A stretch of 64,000 nucleotides of DNA. Source: Mycobacteroides sp. LB1 (GTDB lineage Bacteria; Actinomycetota; Actinomycetes; Mycobacteriales; Mycobacteriaceae). Position 1 is the first letter of the stretch. Each line of letters begins with the position of its first letter. Positions 9,578 through 17,806 of this stretch are shown here, piece by piece. The DNA lies in contig NZ_JACCFF010000004.1 in the NCBI RefSeq assembly GCF_013449725.1, positions 62,001 to 126,000 of the forward strand. The letters run 5' to 3'. The notes under the pieces were generated by a model. That model was not told the origin of the DNA and did no database searches. It saw only the letters and a list, made by a program, of their open reading frames with translations. The position numbers and the translations under genes are program-made.

Positions 9578-11092
9578 ATGTCTCAGCGACCGCCCACCGT
9601 GCTGGAACGGGTCTTCAGCCAGGCTCGAGCCCAACCGAATTCAATTGCGTTGCGCCGCAGCGACGGCACCGGTGCCGTCAGCTACGGTCAGCTCGTCGTT
9701 GCGGTCGGAAGGCTTGCCGCGAGACTTCGTGCCGAGTCGGTTACCCGGGGATCCCGTGTTGTGGTTCTGTCCGACGACGGACCCGAGACATATCTCTCGG
9801 TACTGGCGTGCGCACAGCTTGGGGCCATCGCCGTCATGGTGGACAACACCCTGCCCCCGGCGGCCATCGCGCGCTTCTGTGAGATCACGGCCCCGACCGC
9901 GATCCTTCCGGCGACTACGGGTGCTGCTGCAGGGGAGGATGCCGCGGATAGTTCCCCGAATGGCGAAACAGATTGGGTTACAGGGCAAGCAGACGACGCG
10001 CTCGCCATGATCTTCACCAGTGGCACAACCGGCGAACCGAAGGCCGTGGTGCTTCCCAACCGTACGTTCTTCGCCATCCCCGATATCCTGCGTGACGAGG
10101 GATTGAGCTGGATCGACTGGGTGGCGGGGGAGACGACCTACTCTCCGTTACCTGCGACGCATATCGGTGGGCTCTGGTGGATCCTCAACGGGCTGATGCA
10201 CGGCGCATCGTGTATCACCGGTGGTGAGGGCTGGGCATCGCTGCGTGAGCTGCTCGTCACGAACGAGGTGGCCACGGCGTGCCTGGTGCCAACCCTCCTC
10301 ACGAGGTTGGTGTCCGAGCTCAAGATCACCGGCGTCGAAATTCCTTCCTTGCGGTTGATTGCGTATGGCGGCTCACGGGCAATCCCGGCCGATGTGCAGT
10401 TCATCGAAGCAGCGGGGGTACGCACGGCCCAGGTCTACGGTCTGAGCGAAACCGGCTGTACCGCACTGTGCCTGCCGAACGATGACGAGTCGATCGGCAG
10501 GATCGAGGAGGGTGCCGTCGGACGCCCGTATCCGGGGGTGCAGACCTTTCTGTCCGATGACGAGTCCGGTGGGCCGACCCGCGGCGGAGCCTCTGCTTCT
10601 TACGGCACATTGTGGATCAAGTCGCCCGCGAACATGCTGGGGTACTGGAACAATGCCGATCGCACCCGGAAGGTACTGGCCGACGGATGGGTGAACACCG
10701 GCGACCTGGTGGAGCGCCGTGACGATGGCTTCTTCTACATCAGGGGACGCTCCTCGGAGATAATCATCTCCGGAGGAGTCAACGTGGTACCCGACGAGGT
10801 TGACCGGATTGCCGAAAGCATTGCGGGCGTTCGCGAAGCGGCGTGCTATGAGATACCGGATGAGGAGTTCGGGGCACTCGTCGGGTTGGCGGTGGTGTCC
10901 GCCGTACAGCTCGACGGGCCGGGCACAGCCGAGCTCAAGCGGCGGATCGCAGCCAACTATCGGCGTGAGTCGGAGTCGATGGCCAGACCCGCGACCATCG
11001 CTCTTGTCGAGGATATCCCTCGGACGAAGTCAGGCAAGGTCATGCGTTCGTCATTGGCCGCCATGGTGATTGGAGCGCCGTCACGTGCCTGA
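9578..11092 (+). CDS. fadD10: Fatty acyl-AMP ligase FadD10-like (Rv0099/MmaC)
   Basis: A 504-aa ANL-superfamily adenylating enzyme. Its relatives activate the beta-modified fatty acid as acyl-AMP and load it onto the partner ACP (Rv0100/MmaB) instead of CoA. Motif A3 is TSGTTGEPKA from Thr147. The hinge/A8 region reads GRSSEIIISGGVNV. The A10 lysine is Lys487 in KSGK, so the enzyme should be adenylation-competent. ATG 9578 begins MSQRPPTVLERVF and follows fcoT by 28 nt; the frame is open further upstream over fcoT but that part is a shadow. The 3' end overlaps the ACP start by 8 nt. Confidence 0.92.
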   Translation: MSQRPPTVLERVFSQARAQPNSIALRRSDGTGAVSYGQLVVAVGRLAARLRAESVTRGSRVVVLSDDGPETYLSVLACAQLGAIAVMVDNTLPPAAIARFCEITAPTAILPATTGAAAGEDAADSSPNGETDWVTGQADDALAMIFTSGTTGEPKAVVLPNRTFFAIPDILRDEGLSWIDWVAGETTYSPLPATHIGGLWWILNGLMHGASCITGGEGWASLRELLVTNEVATACLVPTLLTRLVSELKITGVEIPSLRLIAYGGSRAIPADVQFIEAAGVRTAQVYGLSETGCTALCLPNDDESIGRIEEGAVGRPYPGVQTFLSDDESGGPTRGGASASYGTLWIKSPANMLGYWNNADRTRKVLADGWVNTGDLVERRDDGFFYIRGRSSEIIISGGVNVVPDEVDRIAESIAGVREAACYEIPDEEFGALVGLAVVSAVQLDGPGTAELKRRIAANYRRESESMARPATIALVEDIPRTKSGKVMRSSLAAMVIGAPSRA

Positions 11093-11336
11093 CACCACGC
11101 GGAACCGGATCCTGGCGGCAGTCTGCGAGGTGCTGTACATCTCGGAATCGGAACTCTTCGACGGTGACGTCACCGACCTGCGCGACCTGGGGCTCGATTC
11201 GGTTCGGTTCGTGCTCTTGATGAAGCAGCTTGGTGTGGCTCGCGGATCCGGACTGCAGAAGTGTCTGGTGGCAGACCTATCCATCGCAGGCTGGACCCGG
11301 GTACTCGAGCAGCCCCAGCGGGAGCATGCCACATGA
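11085..11336 (+). CDS. Acyl carrier protein (Rv0100/MmaB-like)
   Basis: An 83-aa stand-alone carrier protein. Ser39 in DLGLDSVRFVLLM is the expected 4'-phosphopantetheine attachment site, matching the carrier signature (L)GxDS. It would carry the fatty acyl chain from FadD10 through glycine addition, isonitrile formation and hand-over to the NRPS. Start GTG 11085 overlaps the end of fadD10, and its stop overlaps the nrp ATG as ATGA. That strict coupling suggests balanced synthesis with both partners. Confidence 0.92.
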   Translation: MPDTTRNRILAAVCEVLYISESELFDGDVTDLRDLGLDSVRFVLLMKQLGVARGSGLQKCLVADLSIAGWTRVLEQPQREHAT

Positions 11337-14300
11337 CGGTGGCGATGGAACCTCGAGTGGACCGTGTGCCGTTGAGCAGGTCCCAGCAGAACATGTACAA
11401 CGGCGCGCTGCAGGCCGACGATCCCGGGTTGTATCTGATTGGGAAGAGCTATCGGTTCCACCCGCTCGAGGTGCCGGTGTTCCTGTCCGCTTTGGAAGCG
11501 TCGATCGCCGCGAACCCCGTCCAGCTCTGCGTCATGGAGGCGGCGCAGGAGGGAACAGACTACCCAGAACTGGTGCAGCGTTTGCAGTTCAGCGACATTG
11601 TGTCGGTGGTTCCGGCCGGAGCGGATCAGACGTTTGGGTCCACAGGCGAGCTGGTGCACAGGTGGTCCCAGGATCTCGTCACCAAGCCGCTCGTACGCTA
11701 TACCGTGCGCACCGAGGCGGACGGGCGGGTGTCGGGGCTCGATATCCATGCGCACCATCTGCTGCTCGATGGCGGCGCCATGGGGATGATCGAGACAGAT
11801 CTCGGCCAGCGTCTCGCGCGGACCTGTGAGTCCGAAGTTCCTTGTATCAGTGAGGGTCTTGCGAAGCTCTCGGCAGCACACAGCCGCGAGACGAAAAGGA
11901 CGGATGAATCGCTGCAGCGATTCGCCGAGACGATTCAGCGTGAGCTTGCCGATGCGTCGCGAGACGGCGGACACGGACAGAGCCTGGGCGACGCACCGTT
12001 GGGCGCGGCCAAGGGCGTCCTGCGCGAATCGGTCATTCTGTCGGGCAAGGTATTCGACGCGATTGAGGCGCTCTCCGAGGCCAAACAGGTGCCGCTGAAC
12101 ATCCTGGTGGCCACGGCCTCGGTTGCGGTGGACGCGAGTCTGCGGCAGAGCACAGCAACGCTGTTGGTCCACGCGGTGGACAACAGGTTCGGCGATCCCG
12201 ATCTGGAAGTTGCGACCTGCCTGGTCAATTCGATCGCACATCCCGTCCGTTTCCCGGCCTTTGCGTCCGTGCGGGATGTCGTGCGTGCGCTCGATCGAGA
12301 CTATGTCAAGGCGTCGAGACGCCGGTGGCTCCGCGAGGAACAGTACCGCCGAATGTACTTGGCAATAAACAGGACATCGCATGTCGAATCGTTAACCTTC
12401 AACTTCATCCGCGAGACATGTGCACCTGCCCTACGCCCGTTTTTGTCGGCCGCACCATATGCGACGGATATCGGCCCGGTGGAGGGTATGACCGTGTCGT
12501 GCGTATTGGACGAGGACCACCGCACCCTCACCCTGTCCATCTGGCACCGAGCGGACCTGCCCGAGGTGGCCGCACACCCGTGGGTTGCCGAGCGCATCGC
12601 CGCGGCGCTCGGCTCGATGGAATCCATGTGGCACAAGCCCATTGCCCTGACCGTGAACGAATGGTTCGGGATCGGCGCCGACGGCACCCGGCGTAGAGGC
12701 GATGATTGCTTGCCGACAGAGTCTGCGACGGCGCCCGCTTGGTTCCTGGACACCACCGGTGGTGTGGAACAGTTCCTGCACCGGCGGCGATTCGTCGAGC
12801 CTTGGATTGCGTGGCTGGTGGGCGATGGCGTCGCGCCGGGTGACATCGTGGTCTGTGTCGACGACGACACCGACCAGGCCATCGATCTCCTGATCGCATG
12901 CCATCTCGTCGGCTGTGGATACAGCGTGTGCGACAGCTCGGAAGAGCTTCCCCTGCGCGCCGATTCGATTTTCGAACATGGCGGTGGAGCCGCGGTACGG
13001 GTGATCGACGTCACCGCGGACCTGACCGCGGTGGATCTGGACGGTGAACTACAGCGGCTCGTCGACGAGCGCGTCGACCGGCTGGCGCGTGACGGCGATC
13101 TAGGCACCAGAACGGCGTACATCATGGCGACCTCGGGGTCGACTGGGCGGCCTAAACTTGTGCCGGTTTCTCACGGTGCGCTCGCGCTGTTCGTCGGCGC
13201 GATCAGAGATGCCTACGGCTGGGGGGCGCAGGACAGCATTCTCCAATGTGCGCCGCTGACATCGGATATTAGCGTCGAGGAAATCTTCGGTGCCGCGGTC
13301 TGTGGATCGCGGCTGGTCCGTTCCGCCGCAATGAAATCCGGTGACCTGGGCGCACTCACCCGGGATATCCGTGAGCACAAGCCAACCCTGATTGACCTGC
13401 CGACCGCCGTGTGGCACCTGCTGTGTGAGGACGCCAAGGCGCTGGCCGTAATCGGTGCTTCTGGTCTGCGTCAGGTTGTCGTTGGCGGTGAGGCCATCCG
13501 TTCCAGTGCGGTCGACAAGTGGATAGCGTCCGCTGCTTCCCGGGATGTCTCACTGATCTCGACCTACGGGCCGACCGAAACCACAGTCGTCGTCACGTAT
13601 CTGCCCATCGCAGGTGAGCAACCCGGAGACGGTACCGAGCGGCTCCGGGTGGGACTGCCGGTCGTACCCAACACAGTCTTCGTCGCTTTCGGCGAAGTGG
13701 TCATCGTGGGAGATACCGTTTCGGCGGGTTATCTCGGGACACAGAGCGATGGCTTCGGTGTGGTGAGCACCGCCGCCGGCGCGTCTCATCGGGCATTCGC
13801 CACGGCGGACCGCGTGGTGTTCGATGAGGACGGTTTCCCCGTCTTCGCTGGGCGCCGCGATGCGATCGTGAAGATCTCCGGTAAGCGGATTGACACTGCC
13901 GAGGTGATCCGCCGCATCTCCGCGGACCCTGCGGTCGCCGATATCGGCGTGGGACTGCACAACGGCGCCCTCGCGGTGTGGTTCCGGGCCCGGAGCCTTC
14001 GTAAAGACCTGGAGGAGAACGAGGTAGCAGTGCGGATCAGACGCCTGCTGGTGAGCCTCGGTGTCTCGTCATTCTTCGTGGTGGGTGTGCCGAGCATTCC
14101 GCGTTTGCCGAACGGCAAAGTCGACAACGACGGCCTGCGGGCGATACCGCAATTCGTGGACGCCATACCGGAGGAGGCGGAGACCGGGGAGACTGCCGCG
14201 GGACTCGCACGGATCTGGAGCCGACATCTCGGACGGGTGATTCACGCGGAGTCGTCGCTCCTGGCTGAGGGGATCGGCTCACTCGATCTCATCAGGATCC

Positions 14301-15517
14301 TCCCGGACACCCGCAGGTATCTCGGCCGCCAGCTCTCCGTCCTGGACCTGATCAGTGCCGACAGTGCTGCCTACCTTGCCGCGGCGGGTGCGGCGGCCGA
14401 GGAGCTCGCGGCCACAGAAACCGCAACCGAGATAGCTGCGGACCTCGAACGACTGATGGCGAGTCGACACGTTACGTCGTTGAACAGCAGTAACTCTCAA
14501 GACCACCGCGACGGACCAATCGTGGTGCTGGGTGCATCGGGGATCGTTGGAACCGGGTTCGCCCGCGCGGTGCTCGACCTGAAACGGGGACACGTGCTGC
14601 GCCCCGATGTGATCTTGGTGACGAGGTCAGAGCTCCCCGACAGTGGACCCTGGCCCGCCCTCCGGGACGTCGCCGGTGTCCGGGTTCAGCATGCCGGGCC
14701 CGGGTTCGGCCCGGGGGCACTGGACGCGCTGATGTGCGAGACCGGTGCCCGCACCCTGGTCAACTGCATCGGAAACACGAACATGCTGGCGCCCTACCGG
14801 GATATCCGAGATGCCAACGTGAAGTGGGTCTCTGCGGCCGCGCAGGTGTGTGCGGAGCGCGGCGCTCGGTTGGTTCATATGTCGACGTTCGTCGTCAACG
14901 CGGACGCCGCGGATGCACGCGTCACCGATCCGCGTGAAGCCGTCTATCCCTATGCGGCGTCCAAGGCGCTGGCCGAACTGATTGTCGCGGGGGCGCCGGG
15001 CGGGCTCGACTTCACGCTCGTGCGGCTGCCCCGGGTGCTCGGTGAGGCCGGCCAGTTGGGCGACGGTGCCGACGTGTTGGTGTCGATCGTCGATGCATGT
15101 ATGGCCTTGCGGTCCTTCCCTTCTGTGGCGCTGACCGAGGAGGTCACCACGGGCAGTGTCGCGGCGAAGTCCATCCTCGGCAGGGTGGGAGAACCGTCCG
15201 CACTCGGCCGGGGAATCATCGTGGTGCGCGGCATGGCCGTTCCGTACGCTGAATTCCTCGGCGGGTTCGGTCTTGACGAACTCGAACTCCGGGAATGGAA
15301 GCGCCGACTGGACCTCAGCGATTGGGCCAAACGGAATCCGCGGAGATGGTCTGTGATCGACGCTTGGTCGGGCCTCGGGATGAGGCTCGGCTCCCGCACC
15401 TATGCGGACTATCTTGCCGAGTATCCGACCATTTCCCTCGGCGCAGCGCCCGTGACGGAGCTCGCCGCGGTCCCGGAGTCGATCCGGGATCTGCTCGCGC
15501 AGGGACGTTCTCGATGA
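11333..15517 (+). CDS. nrp: One-module NRPS, C-A-PCP-reductase (Nrp/MmaA/ScoA-like)
   Basis: A 1394-aa peptide synthetase. The condensation domain (about 10-450) has the intact HHLLLDG motif at 141-147. The adenylation domain (about 480-930) has TSGSTG at 600-605, the D235-equivalent Asp645 in SDISVEEIF, YGPTETT, and LPNGKVD at its end. The PCP Ser983 is in GIGSLDL. The C-terminal thioester reductase has GASGIVG at 1067-1073 and Tyr1207/Lys1211 (YAASK), implying NAD(P)H-dependent release as aldehyde or alcohol. M. tuberculosis Nrp is, from memory, about 2512 aa and two-module; this protein has only one, like Streptomyces ScoA. The pocket read by eye has acidic residues at the 239 and 278 positions, which fits Lys or Orn. 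Confidence 0.93.
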   Translation: MTVAMEPRVDRVPLSRSQQNMYNGALQADDPGLYLIGKSYRFHPLEVPVFLSALEASIAANPVQLCVMEAAQEGTDYPELVQRLQFSDIVSVVPAGADQTFGSTGELVHRWSQDLVTKPLVRYTVRTEADGRVSGLDIHAHHLLLDGGAMGMIETDLGQRLARTCESEVPCISEGLAKLSAAHSRETKRTDESLQRFAETIQRELADASRDGGHGQSLGDAPLGAAKGVLRESVILSGKVFDAIEALSEAKQVPLNILVATASVAVDASLRQSTATLLVHAVDNRFGDPDLEVATCLVNSIAHPVRFPAFASVRDVVRALDRDYVKASRRRWLREEQYRRMYLAINRTSHVESLTFNFIRETCAPALRPFLSAAPYATDIGPVEGMTVSCVLDEDHRTLTLSIWHRADLPEVAAHPWVAERIAAALGSMESMWHKPIALTVNEWFGIGADGTRRRGDDCLPTESATAPAWFLDTTGGVEQFLHRRRFVEPWIAWLVGDGVAPGDIVVCVDDDTDQAIDLLIACHLVGCGYSVCDSSEELPLRADSIFEHGGGAAVRVIDVTADLTAVDLDGELQRLVDERVDRLARDGDLGTRTAYIMATSGSTGRPKLVPVSHGALALFVGAIRDAYGWGAQDSILQCAPLTSDISVEEIFGAAVCGSRLVRSAAMKSGDLGALTRDIREHKPTLIDLPTAVWHLLCEDAKALAVIGASGLRQVVVGGEAIRSSAVDKWIASAASRDVSLISTYGPTETTVVVTYLPIAGEQPGDGTERLRVGLPVVPNTVFVAFGEVVIVGDTVSAGYLGTQSDGFGVVSTAAGASHRAFATADRVVFDEDGFPVFAGRRDAIVKISGKRIDTAEVIRRISADPAVADIGVGLHNGALAVWFRARSLRKDLEENEVAVRIRRLLVSLGVSSFFVVGVPSIPRLPNGKVDNDGLRAIPQFVDAIPEEAETGETAAGLARIWSRHLGRVIHAESSLLAEGIGSLDLIRILPDTRRYLGRQLSVLDLISADSAAYLAAAGAAAEELAATETATEIAADLERLMASRHVTSLNSSNSQDHRDGPIVVLGASGIVGTGFARAVLDLKRGHVLRPDVILVTRSELPDSGPWPALRDVAGVRVQHAGPGFGPGALDALMCETGARTLVNCIGNTNMLAPYRDIRDANVKWVSAAAQVCAERGARLVHMSTFVVNADAADARVTDPREAVYPYAASKALAELIVAGAPGGLDFTLVRLPRVLGEAGQLGDGADVLVSIVDACMALRSFPSVALTEEVTTGSVAAKSILGRVGEPSALGRGIIVVRGMAVPYAEFLGGFGLDELELREWKRRLDLSDWAKRNPRRWSVIDAWSGLGMRLGSRTYADYLAEYPTISLGAAPVTELAAVPESIRDLLAQGRSR

Positions 15518-15548
15518 CCGAAATGCACTCAGAGGAGGAGAACTCGCG

Positions 15549-15857
15549 ATGAACCTCAACGTCGTTCCCGAGGGACTGGCCGCCGCCAGTGCCGCGGTCG
15601 AGGCCCTGACCGCACGGCTTGCTGCGGTTCATGCCGCTGCCGCGCCCGTGATCAGCATGGTGGTGCCACCGGCCGCTGACCCCGTATCGATCCAGAGTGC
15701 GGCGGTGTTCAGCGCTCATGGGGTCGAGCGCAGTGGCGCCGGCACCGGTGCCGTCTACGAGCTGGGCCGGGCAGGGGTGGGGGTCACCGAGGCCGCCACG
15801 AGTTACACCGTTGGCGATATGCAGGCCGCCGCAACGTATATGCCGGGAATCGCATAG
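15549..15857 (+). CDS. PE-family protein, PE5-like (ESX-3 type)
   Basis: A 102-aa protein that is almost only a PE domain. VVPEGLAAASAAVEALTARL and VVPPAADPVS are near-identical to what I recall of M. tuberculosis PE5 (Rv0285) of the ESX-3 locus. PE proteins form a helical hairpin that pairs with a PPE partner and leaves through a type VII system. A YELGR segment follows the hairpin and may serve the YxxxD/E-type export signal. GAGGAGG precedes the ATG, and the gap to nrp is 31 nt. The likely partner is the PPE4-like protein at 17807. No unusual C-terminal extension is present. Confidence 0.9.
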   Translation: MNLNVVPEGLAAASAAVEALTARLAAVHAAAAPVISMVVPPAADPVSIQSAAVFSAHGVERSGAGTGAVYELGRAGVGVTEAATSYTVGDMQAAATYMPGIA

Positions 15858-15895
15858 AGATCGTTCCAACACAACATGATTGAGGAGAGGTTCGT

Positions 15896-16189
15896 ATGAG
15901 TTTGCTTGATGCACACATCCCGGCTTTGGTGGCCGCTGAGGGCACCTTCGGGGCCAAGACCGCACTGATGCGTTCCACGATTTCCCAAGCCGAGACCGCC
16001 GCGATGTCCGCACAGGCCTTCCACGTCGGGGAATCCTCGCTGGCCTTCCAAAGCGCACACGCCCGATTCGTGGAAGTCGCCGCCAAAGTCAACGCCCTAC
16101 TCGATATCGCCCAGCTCAACCTCGGTGATGCCGCCGCAACCTACGTCGCCGAAGACGCCGCCGCCGCCAGCCGCTACGGCGGCATGTAA
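15896..16189 (+). CDS. esxG: WXG100 protein, EsxG-like (ESX-3 paralogue)
   Basis: A 97-aa secreted helical-hairpin protein. MSLLDAHIPALVA, MSAQAFHVGESS and AHARFVEVAAKVN match EsxG of ESX-3 (from memory). The C-terminal TYVAED contains the YxxxD export signal. EsxG normally forms a tight 1:1 dimer with EsxH, encoded 33 nt downstream here. In ESX-3 this pair is linked to iron/zinc homeostasis and siderophore use. Here no ESX-3 core component (EccABCDE, MycP) is adjacent, so this is an orphan paralogue presumably exported by a system encoded elsewhere. Confidence 0.92.
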   Translation: MSLLDAHIPALVAAEGTFGAKTALMRSTISQAETAAMSAQAFHVGESSLAFQSAHARFVEVAAKVNALLDIAQLNLGDAAATYVAEDAAAASRYGGM

Positions 16190-16222
16190 CCCCCGAACCA
16201 GAAAAAGAAAGAGGCCACCTAG

Positions 16223-16513
16223 ATGTCGCAGATCACTTTCAACTACCCCGCGATGCTCGCACACGCCGGGGAAATGAACACCTACTCCGGTGTCCTGACC
16301 GCCCTGGGCGCCGACCTGGCCGCCCAACAAGCCTCCCTACAAGCGGTCTGGCACGGCGACACCTCCATGAGCCAAGCCGCCTGGCAAGCCCAATGGAACA
16401 CCGCCATGGAAGAACTCATCCGCGCCTACCGCGCCATGGGCAACACCCACGAAACCAACACCCTGTCCATGAACGCCCGCGACATGGCCGAAGGAGCCAA
16501 ATGGGGCGCATAA
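16223..16513 (+). CDS. esxH: WXG100 protein, EsxH-like (ESX-3 paralogue) lacking one zinc ligand
   Basis: A 96-aa partner of the preceding EsxG-like protein, with Trp43-His-Gly as the WxG turn. The start [12 protein letters not shown] and end EGAKWGA align residue for residue with EsxH (TB10.4). EsxH binds zinc through His14, His70, His76 and Glu77 (established for M. tuberculosis, from memory). Here His14, His76 and Glu77 are kept but position 70 is Arg ([10 protein letters not shown]). Metal affinity may therefore be altered or lost. It is followed after 68 nt by the HMA protein gene. Confidence 0.92.
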   Translation: MSQITFNYPAMLAHAGEMNTYSGVLTALGADLAAQQASLQAVWHGDTSMSQAAWQAQWNTAMEELIRAYRAMGNTHETNTLSMNARDMAEGAKWGA

Positions 16514-16581
16514 ACGCCCTGACGTTGCTTCCCAGCCCCATCAAAGCCGTTGTCAGTAACTATTTCAGGAGGAAAAACAAC

Positions 16582-16806
16582 ATGTCTGAGCAGATCTTCG
16601 CCGTCAGCGGGATGCACTGCAACTCATGCGTCATGGGGGTCACCGAGGCCCTGACCGCACTCGACCCGGTGCGGGAAGTGACGGTTGACCTGGATCCCAA
16701 GGGTGCGTCGACGGTGCGTGTCCTGTCCGACAGCGTGCTGTCGGTCGAAGAAGTCCACGACACGCTCGTCAGGGCTGGAGGCGATTTCGCCGTTGCCGCC
16801 GGATAG
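16582..16806 (+). CDS. HMA-domain copper-chaperone-like protein
   Basis: A 74-aa protein that is a single heavy-metal-associated (ferredoxin-like beta-alpha-beta-beta-alpha-beta) domain. The metal loop is GMHCNSC with Cys13 and Cys16. It resembles CopZ/Atx1 chaperones, which bind Cu(I) and pass it to P-type ATPases or other partners. The start is decided by AGGAGGA 8 nt before ATG 16582; the open frame upstream is an esxH shadow. Its place as the last gene of the isonitrile lipopeptide operon suggests it accepts or delivers copper bound by that product (inference). No copper ATPase is nearby, unlike M. tuberculosis, where ctpB follows nrp. Confidence 0.9.
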   Translation: MSEQIFAVSGMHCNSCVMGVTEALTALDPVREVTVDLDPKGASTVRVLSDSVLSVEEVHDTLVRAGGDFAVAAG

Positions 16807-16833
16807 CGACTTCCAACTGGAAGTGCCGGTAGA

Positions 16834-17640
16834 TCAGCCGAATTCGATAACCGTATGAGGTGCCCGCAGCCGGTCGAGTCCGGGCAACGCGTATAGCAGC
16901 GGGCCGGCCCACCGCAGTACCTTGCCGCGCCCGGCAGGCATCCCCAGTTCGCGCACGTTGCGGATGCCGGGGATGGCGCGTAGCTCCTCGTATTGATTTG
17001 CGGTGAACGAGAACGGCATTGGTGGCACGACGTAGTGCTCGCTGAGCTTCATGCCGCGCTGTGAGTGGGTGCTCAGGAACTTCGGTACGGAGTCGAAGAC
17101 CAGCCTGCCGCCGGGAAAACGCTTGGCACACGCTGCGATCAGATCGAACACCAGATCGCGATCCAAGTACTGGAACAGGCCCTCGGCGGTAATCAGCACA
17201 CCGTTGGCGTCGTCGACCTGATCCATCCACGAGTAGTCGAGTGCGGACTGGGCGCAATACCGCAACCGGTCCAACGGTGGGAGCAGCTGCCGGCGCAGCC
17301 GCACAATGGGCTCCAGGTCCACCGACAGCCAGGTGAGCTCACCGTTGTCTACACGCCAGAAGCTCGTCTGCAGCCCCTCCGCCAGGGCAACTACACAGGC
17401 GCGCGGTTTCATGGCCAGGTACTCGCGCGTGGCGCGATCGAATATCAAGGCGCGCAAGGCCGTAGCTTGATGAGTGCGGCCGAAGTGCTGGAAGTCGTAG
17501 TCAAGATCGGCATGCAGTGTGATCGCCATGGGGTCATTGAGAATGCCGTCCGGCCGAGCCGCCTCGGTTGCCCGTTGGTGCAGGGTGAGGAGCGCGGTCT
17601 CGGACACACCGTCGAGGTGGCGAGCGTCGATGGCTGTCAT
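16834..17640 (-). CDS. Class I SAM methyltransferase, LCM/PPM1-type
   Basis: A 268-aa protein resembling the leucine carboxyl methyltransferase family (TcmP/Omt-like members in mycobacteria). It begins MTAIDARHLDGVSETALLTL. The acidic end of the SAM-binding strand appears in WLSVDLEPIVRLRR, and AEGLFQYLD and GGRLVFDS are family-typical segments. The ATG at 17640 was preferred over the frame that continues to 17925, which overlaps the divergent PPE gene. It lies on the opposite strand between the HMA gene and the PPE gene, with only 27 nt to the HMA stop. It could methylate the cluster product or be unrelated; nothing in the sequence decides this. Confidence 0.8.
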   Translation of the reverse strand: MTAIDARHLDGVSETALLTLHQRATEAARPDGILNDPMAITLHADLDYDFQHFGRTHQATALRALIFDRATREYLAMKPRACVVALAEGLQTSFWRVDNGELTWLSVDLEPIVRLRRQLLPPLDRLRYCAQSALDYSWMDQVDDANGVLITAEGLFQYLDRDLVFDLIAACAKRFPGGRLVFDSVPKFLSTHSQRGMKLSEHYVVPPMPFSFTANQYEELRAIPGIRNVRELGMPAGRGKVLRWAGPLLYALPGLDRLRAPHTVIEFG

Positions 17641-17806
17641 GGGCCTGACTGTACGGGACGGCAACAGTAGGTGGGAATCGCTGTCGCGCAACGGTAAATG
17701 TGATTTAGGACGCCGATTCTGATTGTTCGGAACTTTCCGGCGTGCTGTCCGACTACTCCTACGGTGGCGTGAAACTGCTTGCGCCCATTCAGCGGGGAGG
17801 CGGAGT

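Larger units (their letters stand above)
8129..16806 (+). other. Isonitrile lipopeptide (chalkophore-type) cluster with embedded ESX-3-like substrates
   Basis: Nine same-strand genes: oxygenase, FcoT, FadD10, ACP, NRPS, PE, EsxG-like, EsxH-like and HMA protein. The first five match in order the Rv0097-Rv0101/mmaE-mmaA clusters known to make isonitrile lipopeptides, and are coupled by GTGA/ATGA overlaps or short gaps. The next four follow with gaps of 31-69 nt and good RBSs, consistent with one transcript. A PPE gene at 17807 may belong to the same functional unit. Confidence 0.85.

Noticed and set aside
11081..12382. 433-codon open frame antisense to the ACP and nrp condensation domain
   Set aside because: Shadow of GC-rich coding sequence; the plus-strand genes there have clear motifs.
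16810..16823. CTTCC/GGAAG hairpin between the HMA and methyltransferase genes as a terminator
   Set aside because: Only a 5-bp stem with a 4-nt loop and no U-tract.
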